Source: an uncultured Actinomycetes bacterium (lineage in GTDB: Bacteria; Actinomycetota; Acidimicrobiia; Acidimicrobiales; Acidimicrobilacustridaceae). Taken from it: 64,000 bases of DNA. Below the pieces are notes generated by a model. The model was not told where the DNA came from, did not search any database, and saw nothing but the letters and a program-made list of their open reading frames with translations. The stretch is taken from contig CALEHQ010000028.1 in assembly GCA_937876315.1 (NCBI GenBank), positions 1 through 64,000 on the forward strand, in the 5' to 3' direction. Position 1 is the stretch's first letter. Each line of letters starts with the position of its first letter. This document shows positions 25,499-34,011 of the stretch, in pieces. A program made the translations under genes and the position numbers.

Positions 25499-27184
25499 TC
25501 AGGAAGGAATCGGCTGCAGTACCTGACCGGGGCGAGCACCCGTGCTGGCACCGTTGATCCAAGTGGGAACACCGGCGGTGATGGTGGCTCGGAAACCTGC
25601 GGGGGCGCGTGTGAATCGCCATGTGCCGTGGGGAACGTCGTAGGCCCGTTCTTCGGGGCGCAACTCAAGTTCGTCGAGACGGAACACCACGATGTCGGCG
25701 ACCTTGCCCGTAGCGATCACTCCACGGTCGGTGAGGCCGAAGAAGTCTGCGGTTCGTCCGGTGAGGGCGTGAACGCCTTCTTCGATGGTGATGAGACCGG
25801 CATCGCGGACGTAATGAGTGAGCATGTACAGGTGCTCGCCAGCGGCGGAAAACAACTGCAAGTGCGCACCGCTGTCGTTGATGTTGAAAACCATGTGCGG
25901 GTCGCGTAGCGCTTTCACCACATCGGCTTCGCTGAGGCGTTCAGGAATGCCCATCATTTGTGAAGCCAGTCCATTCGCAATGACCCAGTCGGCGAGTGCA
26001 TCAGAAATATGCAGACCGGTTTGATCGGAAAGCTCTTGGAGCGAAATGCCAAGTGGACCGGCGCCGGTTTCGGAAATGGTGAGAATCATTTCTGCGGGGC
26101 GATCGATGCGCGAAAGGCTTGATCGTGTGCGGTTGTCCCAGTCGGTGCGGGCCTGATCGCGCCATGCGGGATCGCCAAGCGTGGAGAGCTTGAGTTCGCT
26201 TGGTCCGTTGATGACTTCGTTCCATGCAGGAACGCGTTGGAACACCAGTGAACTTTCGAAACCGAAGAACGGTGCTAGCGGCTTGCAGTTGACCATGGGC
26301 CACATATCGGCACCCGCTGACTGCAAGCGATCGTGAAGTGCCCACCACTCGTCGCGACGATCGTTGTCGCGTTCGTTGAAGGGAATGCCTGTGTACTGAG
26401 CACGCACGCCACTTTCGCGGACGAGTTCGCCAAATCGCTCTGCGTCGGAAATAGAGAGTTCGGGATCGTTGAAGCGCGTGATCATCTGCACCGTTGCCGG
26501 CTTATGGTCGGCAACGACTCGGAACAGAGCCAGATACTCGGCATCGTCGGCGAAGTAACCAGGAACAAGGCGAAGTGTTCGGTCCCGATCGAAGTGGTTG
26601 ATGCTGAGGCCGAGTGCGCCGGCGGCAAGACCTTCGTCAAGGACAGCGCACATCTCCGCGATTTCTTCCGCGGTAGCAGCGCGCGTCCACGCGTCAGGGC
26701 CCATGACCCAGGTGCGCAGCGCGAGATGGCCGAGGTAGCCGGCGACGTGCACCGACGTTGGCTGAGTGCGAAGTGCATCCATGTACTCAGGCCATGACTG
26801 CCACGACCACGGGACCTCTTGTTCGAACGCTTTACGAGGGAGGTCTTCGAGGAAACACAGCAGGTCGACGATTTCGTCTCGCTGGTCACCTTTGAGGGGG
26901 GCGATGGAGTTTCCGCAGTTACCGAACACCATCGAGGTGTTGCCATAAGCAGGAAGCGGATCAAGTTCGGGGTTCCACCACATCGCACCCTCGAGGTGAG
27001 TGTGTGTGTCGATGATGCCGGGGGCAACGTAGGAACCGCTGGCATTGAGCACGGTTTCGCCATCGGCGATGAGGTCTGAACCAATCTCGGTGATGACGCC
27101 GTTTCGAACACGCACATCGGCCTTGTACGCCGCCGCTCCAGTTCCGTCGACGATTGTTCCGCCTGTGATCAGAAGATCAGTCAT
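25499..27184 (-). CDS. D-aminoacylase-type amidohydrolase
   Basis: A 561-residue amidohydrolase-superfamily enzyme. It starts MTDLLITGGTIVDGTG, typical for these urease-like barrels, then shows the metal motif DTHTHLEG (HxH), the bridging-Cys segment MVFGNCGNS, GLSINHFDRDRTLRLVPGYF and the C-terminal FFGLTDRGVIATGKVADIVVF strand. These match N-acyl-D-amino-acid deacylases and related N-acyl-D-Glu/Asp deacylases, although many relatives have unknown substrates. ATG 27184 has AGGGGG 4-5 nt upstream. It precedes mcd on the same strand by 44 nt and is divergent from the MaoC gene, so it may process an acyl amide that feeds this pathway. Confidence 0.87.
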   Translation of the reverse strand: MTDLLITGGTIVDGTGAAAYKADVRVRNGVITEIGSDLIADGETVLNASGSYVAPGIIDTHTHLEGAMWWNPELDPLPAYGNTSMVFGNCGNSIAPLKGDQRDEIVDLLCFLEDLPRKAFEQEVPWSWQSWPEYMDALRTQPTSVHVAGYLGHLALRTWVMGPDAWTRAATAEEIAEMCAVLDEGLAAGALGLSINHFDRDRTLRLVPGYFADDAEYLALFRVVADHKPATVQMITRFNDPELSISDAERFGELVRESGVRAQYTGIPFNERDNDRRDEWWALHDRLQSAGADMWPMVNCKPLAPFFGFESSLVFQRVPAWNEVINGPSELKLSTLGDPAWRDQARTDWDNRTRSSLSRIDRPAEMILTISETGAGPLGISLQELSDQTGLHISDALADWVIANGLASQMMGIPERLSEADVVKALRDPHMVFNINDSGAHLQLFSAAGEHLYMLTHYVRDAGLITIEEGVHALTGRTADFFGLTDRGVIATGKVADIVVFRLDELELRPEERAYDVPHGTWRFTRAPAGFRATITAGVPTWINGASTGARPGQVLQPIPS

Positions 27185-27262
27185 GGTTCCCCCTGTGTTT
27201 GGGTCGAGTCTAGTAGCGGAAACTCCTAGGCTCATCTGCGTCGTCTGTAGAGGAGAAACGCC

Positions 27263-27778
27263 GTGACTGTTTATGACCGCCCCTTTGGCCGCCATTTCGA
27301 AGATTTCGAGGTCGACGATGTGTATCGCCACTGGCCAGGGAAGACGATCACTGAGGCTGACGACCACCTCTTCTGCATGATCACTATGAATCACCACCCA
27401 ACGCACACCAACAACTGGTTTGCCGAGAATGAATCTCCGATGGGTCAGGCTCTTGTGGTGGGCAACCTCGTGTACTCGCTCGTTCTGGGTATGAGCGTTC
27501 CCGATGTGAGCGGCGCGGCAATCGCGAACCTCGAAGTTGAATCGCTGAAGCATGCTAAGCCCACGTTTCACGGCGACACGATCTACGCCGTCACGAAGGT
27601 GCTGGCCAAGAAGGAAACTTCCGATGGCAAGCGCGGCATCGTGACCGTCGAAACCAAGGGGATCAACCAGCGTTCGGAAGAGGTGTGCGAGTTCCGCCGC
27701 CGCGTCATGGTGTGGAAGCGCGAGTTCGCTCCGACCCGTGGCCTTCCCTACGGCGAAGACGTTTTCTCAGAAGACTGA
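27263..27778 (+). CDS. MaoC-family acyl-CoA hydratase (mesaconyl-CoA hydratase-like)
   Basis: A 171-residue single hotdog-domain hydratase. The hydratase-2-like region MITMNHHPTHTNNWFAE carries conserved His and Asn, followed by LGMSVPDVSGAAIANLEVES, KPTFHGDTIYAVTKVL and VETKGINQRSEEV. The last three segments resemble the N-terminal half of mesaconyl-CoA hydratase, which adds water to mesaconyl-CoA to form beta-methylmalyl-CoA; that enzyme is usually a double-hotdog protein of about 340 residues, so this half-length form would dimerise. Context with mcd and two CitE lyases supports the role. GTG 27263 has GAGGAG 8 nt upstream. It is 3 nt before mutY. Confidence 0.78.
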   Translation: MTVYDRPFGRHFEDFEVDDVYRHWPGKTITEADDHLFCMITMNHHPTHTNNWFAENESPMGQALVVGNLVYSLVLGMSVPDVSGAAIANLEVESLKHAKPTFHGDTIYAVTKVLAKKETSDGKRGIVTVETKGINQRSEEVCEFRRRVMVWKREFAPTRGLPYGEDVFSED

Positions 27779-27781
27779 TTC

Positions 27782-28663
27782 GTGCTGGGATCGCCCGATG
27801 TCGAGGCGGTACTTGCATGGTCTGCCGGTCGTCGTGATGAGCTGCCGTGGCGGCAAACGCGCGATCCGTGGGCAGTACTTGTCTCGGAATTGATGCTCCA
27901 ACAAACACAGGTGGCGAGAGTTGTTCCGCGTTGGCATCAATTCCTTGAGCGATTCCCAACGGCTTTAGTTTGCGCGCAGGCTCCCGTTGGCGACGTCGTA
28001 ACTGAGTGGGCAGGACTTGGTTACAACAGGCGTGCCGTGAATCTTCATCGTGCTGCGGTTGCTGTTGTTGCCCAACATGGGGGAGTAGTTCCCGACGATC
28101 TCGATGCGCTCCTTGCGTTGCCGGGGCTTGGTCCGTACACCGCTCGAGCGGTACTGGCCTTTGCTTACGAACGCGATGTCGCTGTTGTCGATACCAATGT
28201 CGGCCGAATACTTGCTCGTCAACGAGGCGAGCGGCTCACCGCACGTGTTGCTCAGACATTTGCTGATGACATCGTTCCGATTGGGATGGGTTGGTCGTGG
28301 AACCAGGGTTTGCTTGACCTCGGAGCACTCGTATGCACAAAGCGCTCGCCAAATTGCGAGACGTGCCCGACGTCAACGACGTGTTCGTGGTTTTGCGGAG
28401 GTTCATCGGAACCCGATCCGGCGATTGGCTCGGCGGCAGTAAGTAAAGGTCAATCGAAATTCATTGGTTCGTTTCGAGAGGGACGTGCTCGACTGCTTGA
28501 TGTTCTGCGAACTGGCGTTGAAGTAGCGCCAGAGCAATTCCGCGACGCGTGTGGTTGGAATGAACGCGAGGGCGGCCACCTAGACGCTGTGCGCGCCGCC
28601 GATTCTCTTGTTCGCGATGGCTTGGCGATCGCTGGCTGCGATGGCGCACTATCGCTTCCCTGA
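27782..28663 (+). CDS. mutY: A/G-specific adenine DNA glycosylase
   Basis: A 293-residue MutY that removes A opposite 8-oxoguanine. Visible features: helix-1 ELMLQQTQVARVVPRW with the catalytic-pocket Glu-Gln region, the helix-hairpin-helix LPGLGPYTARAVLAFAY, the catalytic Asp in VVDTNVGRIL, and the [4Fe-4S] loop CTKRSPNCETCPTSTTC (C-x6-C-x2-C-x5-C). The C-terminal part is only about 80 residues after the cluster and lacks a full NUDIX-like 8-oxoG recognition domain, as in other actinobacterial short forms. Start GTG 27782 lies 3 nt after the MaoC stop; coupling is likely coincidental to function. Confidence 0.93.
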   Translation: MLGSPDVEAVLAWSAGRRDELPWRQTRDPWAVLVSELMLQQTQVARVVPRWHQFLERFPTALVCAQAPVGDVVTEWAGLGYNRRAVNLHRAAVAVVAQHGGVVPDDLDALLALPGLGPYTARAVLAFAYERDVAVVDTNVGRILARQRGERLTARVAQTFADDIVPIGMGWSWNQGLLDLGALVCTKRSPNCETCPTSTTCSWFCGGSSEPDPAIGSAAVSKGQSKFIGSFREGRARLLDVLRTGVEVAPEQFRDACGWNEREGGHLDAVRAADSLVRDGLAIAGCDGALSLP

Positions 28664-28665
28664 TC

Positions 28666-29538
28666 TCAGGGCTGAATGAACTCCAACACAAGTCGATTGA
28701 ATTCCTCGGGCTTCTCCACTTGCGTGAAGTGCCCTGCGTCTTCGATGATCGCTGCGTGTGAACCTTCACTGAGTCCCACTGCTGCATTCACTGCGAACTC
28801 CACGCCGATACACCCGTCGTTACGGCCGTGGATGTAGAGCGTCGGTTGCGGTGGGGGTGTGCCGAGGACGGCTTGAATTTCTTGGTAGTCAGCCGACACA
28901 GGTTCAGTTCCCCATGTTGCGCGGTAGTAGCCGAGCGCTGCAGTGAGATGTTCGGGGTTCCCGACTGATTCTCGGATGTGCTGCATGTCAATCGTCGCGT
29001 CGTGACCAGGTGACCAGTCAGCCCACAGTCGCTCGATGAATTCAAGATCGTTCATCGAGACGACGAAGTCGGAAAGACCGACCTGAAAGAAAAACATGTA
29101 CCACGAGCGTTTGAGTTGGTCGTAGGTCATCATCGCGGACGCCATTGACGAAGCTGGTGGCACTGCAGCGGTGACAACTCGGCGCCAACGGTCAGGGGCA
29201 AAGGATGCTGCGCCGTAGGTCGCGAGTGCGCCCCAGTCGTGGCCGATGATCACCGCATCGCTGTCGCCACCCAGGGCTTCGTGAAGAACCGTGGCATCGC
29301 GGGCGAGGGTGGCGACGTGGAACTGGCCATCAGCCGGGATCGACGTCGGCGCGTAACCCCGCATAAATGGGGCGACAGCCCGGTATCCGGCATCGGCGAG
29401 GGCGGGTAGGAGGTAGCGCCATCCATGGGCGGTATCGGGAAATCCATGGAGACAAAGGGCGAGTGGGCCGGAATCGCCGGCGGTGAGACAGCCGTAGGTG
29501 AGTTCGCTGGTGGGAACAGTGATGGAGTCGATCTGCAT
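28666..29538 (-). CDS. alpha/beta hydrolase, epoxide hydrolase-like
   Basis: A 290-residue soluble hydrolase. LCLHGFPDTAHGWRYLLPAL forms the oxyanion-hole HGFPD region, VIIGHDWGALATYG carries the nucleophile Asp (D in HDWG), LYIHGRNDGCIG the acid-loop Asp, and DAGHFTQVEKPEEFNRLV the catalytic His. The HDWG nucleophile elbow is typical for epoxide hydrolases and haloalkane dehalogenases. Substrate unknown. ATG 29538 lies 6 nt after a TACCTT box. It converges with mutY (2-nt gap). Confidence 0.88.
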   Translation of the reverse strand: MQIDSITVPTSELTYGCLTAGDSGPLALCLHGFPDTAHGWRYLLPALADAGYRAVAPFMRGYAPTSIPADGQFHVATLARDATVLHEALGGDSDAVIIGHDWGALATYGAASFAPDRWRRVVTAAVPPASSMASAMMTYDQLKRSWYMFFFQVGLSDFVVSMNDLEFIERLWADWSPGHDATIDMQHIRESVGNPEHLTAALGYYRATWGTEPVSADYQEIQAVLGTPPPQPTLYIHGRNDGCIGVEFAVNAAVGLSEGSHAAIIEDAGHFTQVEKPEEFNRLVLEFIQP

Positions 29539-29544
29539 GGTGCG

Positions 29545-29550
29545 AAGGTA
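29545..29550 (-). promoter_or_regulatory. -10 box of a leaderless promoter (alpha/beta hydrolase)
   Basis: TACCTT on the minus strand ends 6 nt before ATG 29538. Confidence 0.4.
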
Positions 29551-29653
29551 GCGAGATTCCGGCAGAGGTGTGAGACATGTCACTCTCCCTTCACATCAAT
29601 GGACCCTTGTCCTAGCGTTCTCCATCCATTGGTACTCGGGGAGGAGGTGGACA

Positions 29654-30487
29654 GTGGAGATCACGTTTTACGGAGTTCGGGGGTCGACGCCATGTGCTGG
29701 AGAGAGCACCTCTCGTTACGGGGGCAATACCGCGAGCGTTGTACTGCGCAGTGCCGATAGCGATCCGATCCTGCTTGACCTCGGAACCGGACTCCGGTAC
29801 TTCGGCGCCGACCAAGGTGCCGGTGCGCAGTTGCATGCGCACGCACTCGTGACACACCTTCACTGGGATCACGTCCAAGGGCTTCCTTTCTGTCAGCCGC
29901 TGCTGGTATCTGGTTCAACACTTTCGGTCTACGGGCCAGACCATGACGGTGTGGCATTCGCCGATGCATTCGACGATTTGATGCGTCCTCCGTTTTTCCC
30001 AGTTACTCGTCAAGATCTCCCCGGCGACGTTTCGTTCTTCACTCTTACCGAAGGTGTTCACGAAGTAGCGGGAGCAAAAGTGACGGCGCTCGAAGTTCCT
30101 CATACGGACACGACGTTCGGTTATCGAGTTGAGCGCAATGGCTTCTCCGTGGCCTACGTCAGCGATCATCAGCAACCGGCTGACGGATTTTCCATCGATC
30201 CTGCGGTCCTCGAACTTTGTCGTGGTGTCGATGTTCTTATCCACGACGCGCAGTACACACCCGAAGAATTCGCGTCGAAGCCGACATGGGGTCACTGCAC
30301 TGTTGACTACGCCGTTCGTGTCGCTGCTGCTGCTGAAGTCGGACAGTTGGTTTTGTTTCATCACGACCCCTCGCACGACGATGAAACCCTCGATCAGCTC
30401 CTCGCCGGAGCGCGAGAAACCGGTCGCACAATGGGTGTCGATTCGATCGTTGCAGCGTTCGAGGGCCTCAGCATCACCCTCGCCTAG
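29654..30487 (+). CDS. metallo-beta-lactamase-fold hydrolase
   Basis: A 277-residue MBL-fold protein. It begins VEITFYGVRGSTPCAGEST, then GGNTASVVLRS, the metal motif THLHWDHVQG (HxHxDH), the second-metal region VPHTDTTFGYRVERNG, AYVSDHQ and LIHDAQYTPEEF, ending with LVLFHHDPSHDDE. This pattern is shared with ribonuclease Z-like and cyclic-nucleotide-phosphodiesterase-like MBL proteins often annotated as phosphoribosyl 1,2-cyclic phosphodiesterase-like. Substrate unknown. GTG 29654 has GGAGG upstream and gives the canonical N-terminus. Confidence 0.87.
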   Translation: MEITFYGVRGSTPCAGESTSRYGGNTASVVLRSADSDPILLDLGTGLRYFGADQGAGAQLHAHALVTHLHWDHVQGLPFCQPLLVSGSTLSVYGPDHDGVAFADAFDDLMRPPFFPVTRQDLPGDVSFFTLTEGVHEVAGAKVTALEVPHTDTTFGYRVERNGFSVAYVSDHQQPADGFSIDPAVLELCRGVDVLIHDAQYTPEEFASKPTWGHCTVDYAVRVAAAAEVGQLVLFHHDPSHDDETLDQLLAGARETGRTMGVDSIVAAFEGLSITLA

Positions 30488-30499
30488 GATCTCGCCCTT

Positions 30500-30997
30500 G
30501 TGAGCGAGAATTCTGAAACCAGCGCATTCGATGGCGCCAAGTACCGACAGGTTCTTGGGCATTTCCCTACTGGCGTCGCAGTGATTACTGCGATGACTGA
30601 CGAGGGCCCAGCAGGTATGGCCATCGGTTCATTTACGTCGTTGTCTCTTGATCCGGCGCTGGTTCTCTTCAGTGCGACGAAAACCTCGGCCAGTTGGGGA
30701 AAGTTGCGCGGTGCCGGAAAGTTCTGCGTCAACATCCTCGCTGACGATCAGGAAGATGTGAGCCGAGTATTCGGTTCAAAGGCAGACGACAAGTTCTCCG
30801 AGATTGGCTGGAAGCACTCGGGCAACGGTGCACCGCTCATTAACGGAGTACTTGCCTACATCGACTGTGATCTTCACTCAGTCCTCGACGGCGGCGATCA
30901 CGACATCATCGTTTGTGCTGTGACCGATCTCGACGTGAAGCACGAAGGCGGAGCACTTGTTTTCTTCCGCGGCGGCTATGGTCGGGTGGCGTTCTAA
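30500..30997 (+). CDS. flavin reductase domain protein
   Basis: A 165-residue flavin:NAD(P)H reductase-like protein. YRQVLGHFPTGVAVITAM, GMAIGSFTSLSLDPALVLF and GAGKFCVNILADDQEDVSR are the standard family blocks; the fold binds FMN or FAD and supplies reduced flavin to two-component monooxygenases. A partner could be one of the luciferase-fold enzymes in the window, but none is adjacent. A TAGGAT box ends 9 nt before the GTG start. The gamma-carbonic anhydrase gene follows after 3 nt. Confidence 0.9.
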   Translation: MSENSETSAFDGAKYRQVLGHFPTGVAVITAMTDEGPAGMAIGSFTSLSLDPALVLFSATKTSASWGKLRGAGKFCVNILADDQEDVSRVFGSKADDKFSEIGWKHSGNGAPLINGVLAYIDCDLHSVLDGGDHDIIVCAVTDLDVKHEGGALVFFRGGYGRVAF

Positions 30998-31000
30998 GTC

Positions 31001-31522
31001 ATGGCCATTTACGCGTTGGGCGACATGGTTCCTGAAATTCATCCCGACGCGTGGGTGCACCCCGAGGCTGTTGTCATTGGCGACGTCACGATCGGTGCCG
31101 ACAGCACGATTTGGCCATGCGCAGTTCTGCGCGGTGACAATGGCGGAATTCGTATTGGCGAACGTACGTCGATTCAAGACGGAACCGTCATTCACTGCAT
31201 CCCGACACGACCAACGATTGTTGGTGACGATTGCGTGATTGGCCACATCGTTCATCTCGAGGGCTGCACGATTGAAAGTAACTCGCTTGTTGGTAACGGC
31301 TCGGTTGTGCTGCACGAAGCGATAGTTCGTTCGGGTTCGCTCGTGGGTTCTAACGCCGTTGTTCCAAACCGCATGGAAGTCCCCACCGGCATGATGGCGC
31401 TTGGAATTCCCGCAAAGTTGCGTGAGGTTGGGCCGAATCAGTCGTTCATCCAAGAAATCGCTGTTCGTGATTATGCCGAACGCGGGAAGTTCTATAAAGC
31501 GCAGATGCGTCGAATCGACTGA
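31001..31522 (+). CDS. gamma-class carbonic anhydrase family protein
   Basis: A 173-residue left-handed beta-helix protein. The hexapeptide-repeat stretch EAVVIGDVTIGADSTIWP leads to the zinc His residues in TVIHCIP and VIGHIVHLEGC, all three of which are conserved as in Cam-type and YrdA/PaaY proteins. Trimeric in the family; may hydrate CO2 or act as a thioesterase-like helper. The ATG follows the flavin reductase stop by 3 nt, so the two form a small operon. It converges with a DUF2752 membrane gene. Confidence 0.9.
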   Translation: MAIYALGDMVPEIHPDAWVHPEAVVIGDVTIGADSTIWPCAVLRGDNGGIRIGERTSIQDGTVIHCIPTRPTIVGDDCVIGHIVHLEGCTIESNSLVGNGSVVLHEAIVRSGSLVGSNAVVPNRMEVPTGMMALGIPAKLREVGPNQSFIQEIAVRDYAERGKFYKAQMRRID

Positions 31523-31538
31523 AGTCTCAACCGGCGGT

Positions 31539-32012
31539 TTACGCGCCTGAGCCCAACCAGTTAAACGGTGACCACGGCAGATTGCGCAACACCCAAAACG
31601 CGACAACCGCGAGACCGATTGCGATCCACGTCGTTCGTTTGAACTCAAAATGGAGCACGCGTCGTCCGGTTCGTCGTGCGATCGCGTTCCAACCGAACCA
31701 AACAACTGACGTAACGAGGACGACGCTTAGAAGAAGGTTGTGGCTGAGGGCGCGCAGCACATCGCCGTTTAAAAGTGCGTGGAGACCGCGAGTCATGCCG
31801 CATCCGGGGCAATCGAGACCGGTCGTGGCCTTGAACGTGCATGCTGGGAGAAGTTGTGTCGTGTTGGGGTCGATAACGCCAACCGCAACGCATCCAGCAA
31901 GTGCAGCGCCGCCCGCAATCCAAACACCGGTCTTGCCACGACGGAGTCGCGTCGTTTCGGCGGGCGGCGGGGGAGGACCCTGGTTTGCCGAATCGACGGG
32001 GTTCGTCAGCAC
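31539..32012 (-). CDS. DUF2752-family membrane protein
   Basis: A 157-residue protein with a Pro-rich cytoplasmic start and three hydrophobic segments (about 28-48, 88-108 and 124-142). The hallmark of DUF2752, CPGCGMTRGLHALLNGD, is present at residue 68-84; it contains a CxxC pair in the membrane-proximal loop and the family function is unknown. GTG 32012 lies 6 nt after a TAGACT box. The 57-nt gap to the divergent luciferase-like gene contains both -10 elements. Confidence 0.82.
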   Translation of the reverse strand: MLTNPVDSANQGPPPPPAETTRLRRGKTGVWIAGGAALAGCVAVGVIDPNTTQLLPACTFKATTGLDCPGCGMTRGLHALLNGDVLRALSHNLLLSVVLVTSVVWFGWNAIARRTGRRVLHFEFKRTTWIAIGLAVVAFWVLRNLPWSPFNWLGSGA

Positions 32013-32018
32013 GTCGCA

Positions 32019-32024
32019 AGTCTA
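32019..32024 (-). promoter_or_regulatory. -10 box of a leaderless promoter (DUF2752 gene)
   Basis: TAGACT on the minus strand, 6 nt before GTG 32012. Confidence 0.45.
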
Positions 32025-32057
32025 GGGCTGGCCTCGCCTTGATTGGCTGTCGATGCC

Positions 32058-32063
32058 TAGGGT
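32058..32063 (+). promoter_or_regulatory. -10 box of a leaderless promoter (luciferase-like gene)
   Basis: TAGGGT ends 6 nt before ATG 32070; divergent from the box at 32019-32024. Confidence 0.45.
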
Positions 32064-32069
32064 GCGGGG

Positions 32070-32951
32070 ATGAATCTCGGACGCGTTGGCCTGTGGGCCT
32101 ATCAACTTGATCTCGTTCCCTCCTCCCAGGCGCAGGAAACGGCTGCGGAAATCGAGGAACTCGGTTACGGAGCCCTTTGGATTCCGGAGATGATCGGACG
32201 TGAATCGTTCGTGAGCTCAACGCTTCTTCTTGCTGGGACGAAGAAGATGGTGATCGCCACCGGTATCGCATCGATCTACGCCCGCGATGCGCTGTGTGCG
32301 AACTCCGCATGGAACACCGTGTCCGAGGCCTTCCCTGACCGCTTCCTTCTCGGTCTTGGGGTGAGCCATGAGGTCATGGTGTCTGGGCTTCGTGGTCACG
32401 ACTATTCGAAGCCGTTCTCAGCGATGAAGACCTATCTCGATGCAATGGATAACGGGTTGTTCACAGCGTCGCCTGCAAGTGCGCCGCCTCAGAAGGTTCT
32501 CGCTGCGCTTGGCCCAAAGATGCTGGAACTTGCCGCTGAACGGACTCAGGGTGCGCACCCCTATTTCATTCCTGTTGAGCACACCGCATTTGCCCGTGAG
32601 GTCATGGGTGATCGAGGTTGGCTATGCCCGGAACAAGCAGTGGTTCTTGAAGCTGATCCGGCAAAGGCTCGCGAGATTGCACGCGGGCACATGGCGATGT
32701 ATCTCACGCTTCCGAACTACACAAACAATTTGAAGCGATTCGGGTTCACCGACGAAGACTTTGTTGACGGAGGATCGGATCGTCTGGTGGACGCGATCGT
32801 GGCATGGGGCGACGAAGCCGCAATTTCCGATCGGGTCAAAGCGCATCACGATGCGGGGGCCGATCATGTCTGCATTCAAGTGCTGCCTCCGGACGGCACT
32901 TCGATCCCTCTTGAGACGTGGCAACGCCTTGCCCCAGCGCTATTGAGCTGA
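32070..32951 (+). CDS. F420-dependent-type luciferase-like oxidoreductase
   Basis: A 293-residue luciferase-fold protein: LGRVGLWAYQLDLVPSSQ, EIEELGYGALWIPEMIGRE, MVIATGIASIYARDAL, AFPDRFLLGLGVSHEVM and KVLAALGPKMLELAAERTQG, which match the TIGR03620-type F420-dependent family of Actinomycetota. Substrate unknown. It lies 40 nt upstream of oleA on the same strand, but oleA has its own -10 box, so a role in olefin synthesis is only a guess. Confidence 0.87.
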   Translation: MNLGRVGLWAYQLDLVPSSQAQETAAEIEELGYGALWIPEMIGRESFVSSTLLLAGTKKMVIATGIASIYARDALCANSAWNTVSEAFPDRFLLGLGVSHEVMVSGLRGHDYSKPFSAMKTYLDAMDNGLFTASPASAPPQKVLAALGPKMLELAAERTQGAHPYFIPVEHTAFAREVMGDRGWLCPEQAVVLEADPAKAREIARGHMAMYLTLPNYTNNLKRFGFTDEDFVDGGSDRLVDAIVAWGDEAAISDRVKAHHDAGADHVCIQVLPPDGTSIPLETWQRLAPALLS

Positions 32952-32979
32952 CCGGAATCTGGACTGGCCGATCGGGCCC

Positions 32980-32985
32980 TAGGCT
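32980..32985 (+). promoter_or_regulatory. -10 box of a leaderless promoter (oleA-oleBC-oleD)
   Basis: TAGGCT ends 6 nt before GTG 32992 and would start the ole operon transcript at the oleA start codon. Confidence 0.45.
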
Positions 32986-32991
32986 AAGCGG

Positions 32992-34005
32992 GTGAGTTCT
33001 CCGTTTATGTTCAGCAAATCCCATGTGTGGTCGGTCTCTCATGTGAATGCTCCCGAGATCGTCACCTCGGCATGGATCGACGAACAACTCGCTGAGACCT
33101 ATGAGCGACTTGGTGTTCGACCAGGGCTCCTCGAGTCCGTGGCGGGGATCAAGGCTCGCCGTTGGTGGCCCGAAGATGTCACATTCGACGATGCTGCGGC
33201 GCGCGCCGGTGCGCTTGCGCTTGAACAGGCCGGGGTCGCTCCGGGTGAAGTCGACCTTCTGATTTCCACCTCAGTGTGCAAGCACCACCTCGAACCCAGC
33301 ATCGCTTGCGCTGTTCATAACCGTTTGGGGCTTTCAACCAACGCCATGAACTTCGACCTTGGCAACGCATGCTTGGGCTTCATCAACGCAATGACGATTG
33401 CATCATCGATGATTGATGCGGGTCAGGTGAAGGTTGTGCTGATTGTTGATGGCGAAGGAAGCCGTCAACCCCAGACTCAGACCATTGCTCGCTTGCAGGA
33501 CCCGTCCTCGACTGTGGGCGATGTCTTCGATCAGTTCGCTTCGCTCACCCTTGGTTCGGGCGCAGCAGCAATGGTGATGGGTGGGCCGCGGTCGGGTTCA
33601 CACCAGTTCCTCGGTGGAGTCACCCGTGCAGCAACGAAGTATCACGACCTTTGTGTCGGTGATCTTGACGAGATGCGCACTGACACTGCGGCGTTACTCG
33701 AGTCGGGTCTCGATCTGGCGGAAGCAACGTTTAATGACGCGCTTGCCGATGGCTGGCAGTGGTCGAACTGCGACACCTACATCCTTCATCAGGTGTCGGC
33801 AGTGCACACCACAAAACTTTGTGAGTTGCTTTCGATCGATACCTCACGAGTACCGCTTACCTATCCCGAATTCGGAAACATTGGTCCCGCTGCGGTTCCG
33901 TACACGTTGTCCGTAACTGCTGATCGGCTGTCTCCAGGCGATCGTGTTCTGCTGATGGGTATCGGTTCTGGCCTGAACTGTTCGGTCGCCGAACTGGTCT
34001 GGTAG
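32992..34005 (+). CDS. oleA: OleA-type thiolase (acyl-CoA head-to-head condensation)
   Basis: A 337-residue thiolase-superfamily protein, similar in size to KAS III and OleA. The catalytic Cys lies in DLGNACLGFINAM, the His in TYILHQVSAVHTTKL and the Asn in YPEFGNIGPAAVPY. OleA joins two fatty acyl-CoAs by a non-decarboxylative Claisen condensation to a beta-keto acid. The OleA reading rather than FabH rests on the following OleB-OleC fusion and OleD genes, which complete the pathway. The gene ends 6 nt before oleBC, so the three genes form an operon. Confidence 0.88.
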   Translation: MSSPFMFSKSHVWSVSHVNAPEIVTSAWIDEQLAETYERLGVRPGLLESVAGIKARRWWPEDVTFDDAAARAGALALEQAGVAPGEVDLLISTSVCKHHLEPSIACAVHNRLGLSTNAMNFDLGNACLGFINAMTIASSMIDAGQVKVVLIVDGEGSRQPQTQTIARLQDPSSTVGDVFDQFASLTLGSGAAAMVMGGPRSGSHQFLGGVTRAATKYHDLCVGDLDEMRTDTAALLESGLDLAEATFNDALADGWQWSNCDTYILHQVSAVHTTKLCELLSIDTSRVPLTYPEFGNIGPAAVPYTLSVTADRLSPGDRVLLMGIGSGLNCSVAELVW

Positions 34006-34011
34006 TCGACC

